In this document: positions 50,086-61,900 of the stretch, in pieces
Numbering within the stretch: position 1 is the stretch's first letter
Layout of the letters: every line of letters begins with the position of its first letter
Assembly (NCBI GenBank): GCA_033239005.1
Contig: BSQZ01000010.1
Span: forward strand, 10,635,001 to 10,699,000
Direction of reading: 5' to 3'
Length of the DNA stretch: 64,000 nt
From: Lamellibrachia satsuma
Lineage: Eukaryota; Annelida; Polychaeta; Sabellida; Siboglinidae
Program-made: the position numbers and the translations under genes
The notes under the pieces: model-generated
Database searches by the model: none
Told to the model about the DNA's origin: nothing
What the model saw: only the letters and a program-made list of their open reading frames with translations

Positions 50086-52956
50086 GTATGTAATCGTACA
50101 AAGTTCAAAAGCCTCTCTTCCTGTGGCTAACCAGGAAGAGACCCCCTTTTTTAATCAGCAGAATTCATAGTTATTGTAATTTGACCAGTGTGGACCAACT
50201 GAAAATGTCGCCATCTGGTGTTATACAGTTGGCACCACTTTTCAGTTGTTCTGCGTGTTAAACATTTACCTGATTGTCTAGAGAAAAAAATGTTGGTGTA
50301 TGCTTATAAGAAATCATTCTTGCTAACCAGGGGTGGTAGTAGTACTACAGTACCCCTGGCAGATCGACCTGTTGAAACATGAATTTGTCAGTTTATCCCA
50401 TGCCAAATGTGGATGCATTCTGAATCATGAACTTCACCCCACTTCCTGTCTTGGTCGATGTGTTTCTGAGAACTAGATGAGCCCGTTTGCAAACTTCAAA
50501 TTGCATTCCATGAAATGCCCATCATTACCCATTTGGTCAGTAATGATGGGTCCATTAAAATTAAGTTCCCATATGTGAACCCTGAAAATTCCAGCGAGCA
50601 ATCCCACTGGTTCACCCTGCAACTAAAAAAATCTGTGTTTCAACAGGTCAATCTGCCAGGGGTACTGATGTAGTGAGAAACCTATGGCGGCAAAGATGAT
50701 ATAGTGCTCTGTTCTCTGTAACTTTCAACACCAGCAATATGATAAATTCAGCTACTGACTTCAGTACAACTTGATCAAGGATCAATGGTTACAGGAACTA
50801 CACATAGAGGGCAGTAGTGAAGATGACAGACAAAACCCAGAGAGACTTCTCTGTCTCAATCTCATTTTCCAGTTTCTCTTCCAAGAGACAAAGGATACAA
50901 AACAGTTTCGCAAGTAAGTAGTTGCGCTTCTCATCATTGTGGTATGTACAGAATATTGATGTATGATCCTATGTAAATATATGTTTATTTTGTCTAAATA
51001 TATATGTATATACACACATGAATAAGGACTAACTGTTTATTAAAAAACTATTCGGTATTTGCTAATTAACCCATTAGACCCCACAACGGCTGCTGCCGGC
51101 TGCTCTGTGCAGTCCTGGAACGGCCGCCACTGCTGCATACAGGACCCTCTATTAAAAAAAATCCTGGCGAATAACTACTCAACTAAACGCTACCAAATTT
51201 TTCCACACCTAGCGGATACATTTTGCAACAACAATAGCTCATTACGTGCATGTGTTGCCCTTTCGGAAATCTTGATTTTCATCGGTTTTGCTCACACTAT
51301 TCTCTCGAAAATTTTTATTTCTATATTTGTCATGATAGTAACCTGAAAAATAACCATCAGTATTTAAAAAAAATTTAGTGGTGCAAAGCTAACACATATA
51401 GCTAGTAGCTATTAGCTACATTTACTTCGCTGGGTTGCATAAGGTTATAGCATGGGATCATTGTCAAATGTCAGTCGCAAGGTAGAATAACTTTCAAAGT
51501 TTTAACAAACTTACTATTTTGTCGTTGCAAATTGTGATCAAATGTCAACATTTTATTAATATATCCTATTTCTCTGTATACATGCATGTGGAGAAATTAC
51601 TACTCTTCAAAATAAACACAACTTGTAATTGTCAATATTGAATAGTTTTTCCACAGATTTTTTAACACAAGGAGGTAAAATCGCTCGAAATTTGCCAGGA
51701 ATCCTGGGAACAGGGGAACATGTTTTAATAAAATTGTTGCAATTACATGAAACAAATCAATTACAGTTAGTGATTTTTTTCAAAATCAGAATTAATTACA
51801 GTTACGAATACAGCATTTTGCCTGTAATCAACTTCAATTACAAATGTACATAATTGGACCCAGCCCTATTACATACATATAGTACACAATAACAATATAA
51901 AAGTAGAACTCCTCTAAAAATGGCCACACAAGTGACTGAGGTAAAGTGTCCTAATTAAAGAGGTGGCCGAATTACAGAGGCTGGTCAGATATATAGATGT
52001 CGGAGACACAAACCGTGATACAGTGGTCATTACCAAGGGGTGACCACTTTGAGTGGTTCTACTGTGCTGTATAATATGTAAACTATGTACGTAAGCATGA
52101 GCATATGTAAAAAGTATATTTAAAACCTCATCTGCATCCTCCACTGATTTAGCCTATCGCGAATCCGGTTTGTTGACGTCCTAATAAGTAGTGTGTGCAT
52201 AATTTAAGTATCATTTGCAGTCGATTTAATAAAAAAGTGTATTTTTTTAAATCATCAAAAGAATTGACTTTAGTTGTTATATCTGGTTAGGCCCAAAATA
52301 GTGGATGTACAAAACGGTAAACTTCAATAAATGCTGGATCAAGCATTAAATAATTTAATAGTTTATCTGATGATTTCACAAAAACTACATACAGAAGTTG
52401 CCTAAAAAAATTTAGCATGTCGTAGTGGATACTAGGTAGGCGCAGATTCTCACAAAATTAATTTGAAATGAGACAAGCAAAAAAAAACTGAATGGAGGAG
52501 GCACGTTTAAACCAAAGTCCTTTTCCAACAGATGGGTGATGTGCCGACTGAAGCAGGAGTTTACAGAGATGTTACAGACAACTACAGGCAAACTGCTCAG
52601 TCATATCATGGTAAATACCTGCTTTGTATAACGTCTTGCATCGTATGTTTTATTCACTGTAATTACCACTGTTGCAGGTACCGTAGATATCTTATTTTCA
52701 GGGTTACTTTATATATGCATTTACCCAAATTAAATGGTCATAGTTTTGCAAACAAATCTAATTAAATGATCATTGCAGTTGTCAGTAGTTCACCCATTTT
52801 ACAATATAGTTAGTATTAGTTATAGTTAAAAACTTATGAAGTTTAGATAAACCAATGAATCCACAAATCTCAAAATTGCTTAATGTTTTATAATTAAATG
52901 GTTGCCATTTTAAGGCCTGAAAAAAGACATGAAAGATGTATAACAATCTTTGATTG

Positions 52957-52997
<41 letters not shown>

Positions 52998-53211
52998 TAT
53001 TACTACATGTACTGTATTGCTATGTTGAAGTGTGGGCTCTGGGAGCATTGTGTCCAGGCGGCTTTGTATGAAGCTCAGTCACAGGCTTGGCATATATTAC
53101 AGGGTCCACATTTCATGCTCTTAATCAGAATAATATGCCATTAGGCATACTCTTAATAAAAGTCATTCATTTGGCCTTTTCATATCTTTACATCTGGCTT
53201 GCGTTGTTGAT

Positions 53212-53270
<59 letters not shown>

Positions 53271-54877
53271 TTGCCATTAAGGTTAAGATGCCTCTACTTG
53301 TAGGTAAGAGACATGAACATTGGAGGAATGTTCCCCGTCATACAGCAGGCATTTGTGAAGTCTGTGGCAACTAACGATCAAGGCTTGTTAGAGGCATGTG
53401 TCATCTTTTACTTGAAATACTGCATGAATGTGGTAATATTCTGCAGCCCATGTACTGTATGAAGCCGAAACAATGGTTTTGTGGGCAAGGTGTCAACATT
53501 ACAACTTTCAGGTGGGAAATACCACTTTCCCTCCGTGATCCCACCTTTCTACATTTTGGATGAAATGTTCCACTTTTTTGTTATTTAAAAAAAATCTGTC
53601 AAATTGATCTATTTATTGCACATGGGACCTCTCAGGCGCGTTATATTCATGAGCACTTTTCCATGAGGAGACGTTGACACCTACATGTTTGATCCAGTAC
53701 TTGGAGTGGAGCCACGTCTATAATGCTTGATGTACTACTGAGCTTTGTAATTTAACAAGTTTTAACAAGATTTCCCATCCAAGCCAAAGGCTCAGGTAGC
53801 AAGTGGACAAGGAAGCCATTGGCTTATCGAGAGTCCTTTGGCTTATCGAAAATACATTGATCTTTCATGGCTATACTGGACTCAGATTACACCAACTAAA
53901 AACCACTGAAATGTCAATGTGTAAACAAACTGTGAAAAAACATGTAAACAAGCTATATGTAAACATACCACATATAAACAAACTATGTAAATAATATGTA
54001 TGTAAACAAACCATATGTAGACTAGCAATATGTAAACAATATGTATGTAGACAAACCATGTATAAACAATCAGTTTGTAAAGAAACCATATGTAAACAAT
54101 CAGTATGTAAACAAACCATATGTAAACAATCGGTATGTATACAAGTCACATGTAAACAACATTTTAAAGCTCCAATTTTAGTTACAACTTCATGACTTTT
54201 TCTTAATAATGACCAATATGTGGGCATGTGCAAGCGTGTATGTGTGCATGCGTTTATACTTATATAATGCAGCAATTAAACCATTCTTAATACATTTGCT
54301 GTTGTTTCTGGTTTTGTGGCGGCCAAAAACCCTGGGATTTATTTAGACTGTGGTTTTCAGCATGAGGGTTGGGATTTAGGCACATGATTGGTACTGTGGA
54401 TGGCAATTGTACACTGCAGCATTTTTATTCTTCAACAAATATAGCATAGTGATGAATCTTTTGATGCAAAATATATGTGAACTGAAAAATAAAAAATTAT
54501 TGACTGTTAAACATGTTCTGAAATTTGTTGAACAGAACCAGAAATGTCAACATTGATTTGTTTTCATGTATGTTTATTGAAGGACCTCGTCATTGAGGCC
54601 AAAGTTGCCTACAGCGGAGGGTTTCAGTTGGCTGTCGATGTCGACTTTGTGTTTGGCAAATCGGCCTACCTGTCTGTGACCATCACCAAACTGGAAGGCA
54701 CAGTCCATCTCCACCTCACACGCCTGCCATTCACGCACTGGTCGATATCATTTCTCGAGGTGAATTACTTAGTGACCTATGGTACCATTATGGTAATTAT
54801 GAGTTATTCCTTTGTATATTGTGTGGATTATGCCATCTTGATAGTTCCGGTTCCAGAATTTAAATTGTTAAATAAAG

Positions 54878-54934
<57 letters not shown>

Positions 54935-57900
54935 ATATAAATGTGTGAGTATTATGAGTATAACAACACTGTTCGGTAACAAACTGATGGTTAGAGTATA
55001 GTGAATATATTATATATTTATTTTATTTCTTAAAAATGCTTCATCCTGCTGTAAATATTTTACAAGTAGTTATCATTAAACACGACACTGTTGCATTTGC
55101 AGGAGCCTATCCTGGAATTTGACGTCGAATCTCAATTTGATGGACGGCCCATTCCGCGGTTGACTTCGTTAATCATAAACCAAGTAAGAGCATCATAAGG
55201 GTCCATGGAACTTACAGACCAAACATAATATGTAAGGTGTTATTTGTTGCACATTACATGAAGTAACATCAGTATGACATATGTTTGTTAGATTCCAAAC
55301 AATACTGTCAACTTAATAACAAAACAATATTGAAGTTTTAAAAGAATAGGTTTCTTACTTAGGGGCCATTCACAAATGTCAGCATTTACCTGTTTGTACA
55401 AAGTGTAGTAATTCTCATATGCTCCCTCCGAATTAGTACTTTCCAGAGTGAAAAATATCGATGTAGCAATGTTATGACACAGTGCATATATAAATATATA
55501 TATATATAGGATATGCAATAACTACCATCAGAATATGTTTCAGTTATGCCTCAGTTAGGCCATAGGTAGTTTAATTAATGGGACACGACATCTGGACTTG
55601 TTTGCATGTATAAAAAGTCGGACAGCAGTTCTGTATCTTATTTTTGTGTAGCATATCATATGGCATATGTTTCTGGACAGCTGAGATTGTAATTATTTTA
55701 AGTATCTGAAAACATTTTACCAATATGTACTATCTTTATTTAATTTTTTCCCGACCGACTGACCTGTTTTTTTTGTGTTAAAAAAAAATAAAAGGCATTT
55801 AAAGGTCAGATTTGGCTGTTTTTTATTTTTTAATGCGTCATTATGACATGAAATTGCAGGCAAAATGTAAAGTAAATAGTCAAAATATTTGTCAATTGCC
55901 ACATAATAATTAAGTTATCTATTAACACAAATGTCTTATTAAAAAGTTACTATATGCCACTTTATATTTATTTGCTAATGAAGTTCTGTGTTTTATAAAG
56001 AGCATTTTATTCAGTCGCATACTACTGGTTGAAATTTCTTCTTACTACGATGGAATAAGTTAATATAACTTATTTACATTTGCATCATAGATTCGGAAGA
56101 ATGTAAGAAAGAAACACACACTTCCAAACTACAAGATTAGACACAAGCCGTTCTTCATCAAGCCTGAAGAGTTGCTACCGCCACGCGACGTCTTCATGAC
56201 AGGTCACAAATTGAGTGAAGGTCAACTAGAGGTCACCATCATAGAGGTCACGCGGCTGTTGAATGTTGATCCACACTCGTTTGTCTACTGCACCGCCATG
56301 TTAGGTATGCTGGCGAGACGGAAATACATACATCGTTATTTTTATTATCCACGTTAATTTTATTGATTTATTGACATTGTATTGTTTGTTTTTAAAATCA
56401 TGCCTACGCCTTTTTATATTTATTGTTTATGAAAGAGTCATATCTATATCACCCTGGACTTTACAGGCAAGGAGGATAGCAACAACTTTACATATATGGG
56501 CCTAATATTATCTGGATGTAAGCATACTTTATTATTTAAAAAAAATTTCTGTACTCAATTGTAATATTCAATCTCCGTAGTCACAAGATCATATTAAACT
56601 TATTACTATTCCTACACCTCTTTATGCTGGGTGCAATAATAATAATTCAGGTGTACTAGTAGCATAAGATTTTTTTACAAAGAAAGCATGTATCGTGTAT
56701 TCTATTAAATAGTGCAAAAATCTTTGGAAAGGTTTTCATAAAATTTTACCATTTAAATTTGACGTATAATTTGAATGTTTCAGTGTTTGAATGTTTTAAA
56801 TATGATGTTTACATAGCATGCTGAATAGCAAGGTTGATATTCAAAAATAGATTATTCACATTATATAAAAAAACTGTGGTTCATTAAAACACATTTGGGC
56901 AGGAAAGATGTAAGAATACTTATAGTTTATACTATATAACATGATGTAAGAATACTTATAGTTCATACTATATAACATGATGTAAGAAACTTATAGTTTA
57001 TACTACATAACATAATTTTGTTTCTTTAATACTTGAGCCCTTGCTGACTTTCTAGCAAAGCAGATGATGATCGAATCAATGTGAATTTAAATAGAAATGT
57101 TTGAAATGTACCATGAGACGTTGTTGGTAGGTACTCAGCCTTGGAACGAACAAACCCTCACACAAGCCTCACAAGCTGTCCACACAGGTGTTGTCAAACA
57201 GGTAGAGTTTTTAGGGTGATCCACAGGTAACCAACTACTTGGTATGATGTTATGATATGCCTCGTTACACCACCCTCCCTGCCAGAGGCTTCTGACTGCA
57301 TCAGAACCCCTGGCAGATCGACCTGTTGAAATGCTGACTTTTCAGTTGCTGTTTTAACCAATAATACTGCTCGCTATGGAGCTCTACGTAGGGGGAACTT
57401 AACTTTAATAAGTAGTGGACCCCTCATTGCTGGTCAGACAGGTAATGATAGGCATTCCTGGAAATGCTCTTTGAAGGCATGTCTAGTTCCCAGAAACACT
57501 GTCTACTACACTGTCTTGGTTGATGTGTAGTAGTAGTAGTGCCCAATTTAATTTCACCATCGTGAAATAAAGCTTTTATTACTACAACTACACATCGACC
57601 AAGACAGCAAGTTGGGCAAAGTACAAATAATTCAGCATACATCCGCACATCTGACAAATCCACTCTCCAACAGGTCGATCTGTCAGGGGTCCTATAGTAC
57701 TACGACCACCCATTGTTAGGTATGATGCATTATACTAAAGATTAGGTTCTAATACGTTATGCCATAGCCCACAAATTTATGTTGCCAGGGTTACCACAAA
57801 GAATCCAAGCATTGTAGGACTTTTGATCTAAATAACATTTTCAATTAGCTGGACCATGGTTGTGTGTGTGTGTGAAGCCTTGTTTGTTGTAATGTTTGCA

Positions 57901-58858
57901 CATTTAAGATAAAGCATAATATTTGGAGGTGCAAAAAAATTTACATTTATATTTGGAGGTGCAAAAAAATTTATATTTGGAGGTGCAAAAAAAATTACAT
58001 TTAAGACAACTTTTCACATTTCCTGAATGTTTGCTGTTAGGAAGAGGACACTTAGTGATCATTTGTAGTACAGGTGACTTGTACAGGTGACTTGTATAGG
58101 TGACTTGTCGGCTTAACCTGATGTGGAGCTTTCTTGATGATGTTTAAGGCTTTGATAAACGAAATCTGTGTAACATACTGAGTGCACATTTCTAATAGAA
58201 ATCATGTCTGATAGTATTTTAAATACCTTATTTGTTGATTTTACAATTCTATACTATTTTATATACTTTAATATGTTATGAAGTGCCAAGAACAATTTTG
58301 GATCTGACACTATACCAAATAAAATGTATTATTGGTATTGGTGAAATTTTTTTTATAAATTTGGGAGAATAAATTAATATAAATGTTCTTTTTAGCATAA
58401 CTATTAACGTTGACACACTTCAATGTCGAAGTGAGACTTTAATAGTTGTGTTAAAAGGAAAATTTATGTTCATAAGTTGTGTCTTATTGTTTGCAGCAAG
58501 GGGTATCGCCAGACAGAATAGCCAAGTCAGCAAACCCTGATGACTCGACAGAATACGTTAACATTTCTATCACACCTGGGGACACTGTGGATATAAATCT
58601 TCTTAAAGACAAAGTTTCCACCTCCTCTGAGGAGAGTTCTCCATCGTTGTCACGGAGACGCAGGTCAGCTACATCTCCATCCGTCCGTTATTGTAACATC
58701 GCCAGGAAACTGCAGACTTCGTCTGATTTCACATCCACTACAGATATCTCATCAAGAAGTCCAGAGCAGAAATCAGAAACGAAACCAAAAGTGATGGTAA
58801 GAGACCAATACATAGAAACACACACACACGTATGCATGCATGCTCATATTCATGCGCA

Positions 58859-58900
<42 letters not shown>

Positions 58901-61900
58901 ATTTGTTGACACTGTAAAACGTAATATTATATTCACTACATTATTACATCATTAAGGGCAAATGTCTGATTTAAATTATTTAACAGTTAAAATTAAATGT
59001 TTTATGATGTCATCACTTTTATCAAATGACTATCACATAGCCATCTGAATATTTTTACCTGTACCATGTATTAAAGTAATACGTTTTATGTGATCTTTGG
59101 ACAGAATAAAAAGATTCATTATGGTGTCTTATAAAACCATATCATGTGATTGCTATTTGGCAGAATGAAAAATGTGAAAGTGAGGCTACGGGGGAGGATG
59201 GGCCTAAAGAAGTGGAAGAAACGGTAGAGCAACCTCCGAGTCCAGATGTGAAGAAGACACAGTTAGTGACAGCTGCTAGGGTAAGAGACACAACTCATAA
59301 TATTTGTGAATTTATGCTTGGAAAACCTGTTATCTTCAGGTTTTTGATATAATAAAATAACATCATAAATATGTACCTGTATGCTTACTACAAAAAGAGA
59401 AAGTACTGAACTATTTATGTTTGCTCTGAAATTAGAATGACTTACTAGAAACCAGTTAGTGTTTACCTTAGCCTTATTTTGAGGGAACAATTATCAGTCA
59501 ACACGAAGCATGGGCATATCAACCGATGAGTGTCAGTTTTTCCCATCTCCATGTAAGAAGGAACATGTTAAAAATTATTCTTGTAGACCATATGCAGCAA
59601 ACCTACACCAGGGAATAGTTCAATAGTAGGCTTCCCGACAGCATGCAGAGATTTGTATGAAAATGTGATATTTTTCAGTGTGTTCTGTGGCTCTAAAAAT
59701 CTTTGTGGAATTTGGTGACATTTCATGCTGTGGGAACAGAACAGTTAGTTAGATGTGTAACCTAAATACTTTGTATATATAAATACCACTGGCTGATATT
59801 TGGTGAAAGTGGTATGATTGATGTATAAGGTTGGTAGAAGGTACCTGAAATCAGTAGCCTACTGCTTGAATTTATAGGGTTTTCTGAAGTATTCAATGAA
59901 CTCCACTTAACAGAATCACAGATAGGAAAATCAGCCGTTTAGTAGAATAAAATATATTGGCTGCGACAGAATCATTCCCTATTCACGCTGTATTAAAATA
60001 TCCTGCTTATGTGAATAAGATGCTTAATAGAGTTGACTTGCTTTGGCCCCAAAGTCATTCTACTAAGCAGTATTTATGTACCTGATGGTGTCTTAGTAAG
60101 ACTTAACAAGATTGCTATCCAAAACTACAAGTTTCAAGTGGCAAGTGGACAAGAAAGTCATTGCCTTATAGAGATTCCAACAATTTTGTCAAGATTTAAC
60201 AAGATTTAACAAGATTGCCATCTCGAACAACAAGTTCCAGATGGCAAGTGGACAAGGAAGCCATTGGCTTATCGAGAGTCCAACAATTTTCTCATCTATG
60301 TGTAGCCCGCCCTTATCAGATATCTGTCAATTCTATTTTTAAACATATTCACACTACTAGCATTAACACAATCGTTTGGCAGTTTGTTCCATTCATTTAT
60401 CACCCTCTGTGAGAATGAGTACTTTCTCATGTCCAACCTACACTGCTCCTTAACTAATGCTGCTTTGTGTCCTCTGGTTCTACTGCCTTCTTTAAGTTTG
60501 AAGAACATATTCCTATCAACATCCTCATAACCGTTCACTATTTTAAACACTTCTATTTGGTCTACTCTTAGTCTCCTGGTCTCTAGTGTTGTCAAACCAC
60601 ATTGTAATAAGCGACTTTCGTAACTAAGGTCTCTTAATTCTGGAATCATCTTAGTTGCTCTTCGTCGTATTCTTTCTAGCTTATCTATGTCTTTTTTACG
60701 ATATGGCCTCCATGCTTGAATACAATATTCCAAATGTGGTCTAACTATTGCTTTGTACAGGGGTACAATTAGATGTTTCTCCTTATACGTGATAGTTCTC
60801 CTAATTAGGCCTAGAATTTGATTCCTTTCGAAGCAGCAATCCCACATTGCTCTGAAACTTTCATGTCAGCATTAAATGTTACTCCTAAATCCTTTTTTTG
60901 TGTGGTTCTACCTAGCACAGCATCCCCCATTTTATATTCCTCGTCCATATTTCCATGTCCTATGTGTATACATTTACACTTCCCAAAATTGAATAACATT
61001 TGCCATTTTTCTGACCGTTTAACTAATTTTTCTAGATCATCCTGTAAACTTTGTTTATCTGTATCATTAGTAACCTTCCTGAATACTTTTGTGTCATCTG
61101 CAAATTTGAGTACTTTGCTAGATATGTCATCCTCCAAATCATTTATATATATTAAAAACAGTATATGGCCTAACACTAATCCCTGTGGTACCCCACTCAA
61201 AACAGATTTCCAGTTTGAAATCTTACCATCTACTATTACTCTCTGTCTTCTGTGTGTAAGCCACTTTTCTATCCAGTTGATTACATCATTGCCTATACCA
61301 TGGGCTTTTAGTTTAAGTAACAATCTTTGATGTGGCACTTTATCGAAAGCTTTCTGAAAATCTAAGTAGACAACATCCACTGGTGACTCATCATCTACCC
61401 ACTTTGTAATTTCTTCTAAAAAACATAAGAGATTGGTTAGACATGACCTTGCTTTTAGGAATCCATGTTGAGATGTATTTATTAATTTATGTTTTATGAG
61501 GAATTCCACCATGTGGTCTCTAATTAATGTTTCAAGTAATTTACATACAACTGATGTTAAACTCACTGGTCTGTAATTTTCTGGCTTCTTCCTCGGTCCC
61601 TTCTTAAACAGCGGCGTAATGTTTGCTTCTTTCCATTCTGAAGGAACTATTCCTTCTTCTAGTGACAAGTTAAATAAGTTTGCAAGTGGTGTACTAATTT
61701 GATCAACAATTTCCTTTAGCAGTTTTGGTGGTATCCCATCAACTCCAGGTGATTTATTGTCTTTCATCTTCTTAATTTTCTTTGCTATCATTTCAGGAGT
61801 TACAAATAACTGCCCTAAATATTCTGATGTATTGCCCTCAAATTTAGTCAATGGAACTGGAAGTGAGCTGATATCTTCTGTGGTAAAAACTGAGCTGAAA

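Noticed and set aside
52532..52765. 77-codon frame starting ATGGGTGATGTG
   Set aside because: The real coding frame of this exon is shifted by one base (WVMCRLKQEF), as shown by PDZD8 similarity and phase.
53257..53303. Alternative earlier start of PDZD8-like exon 4 after the TA repeat
   Set aside because: The frame in phase with VRDMNIGG meets TAG directly before GTA; that TAG is the splice acceptor.
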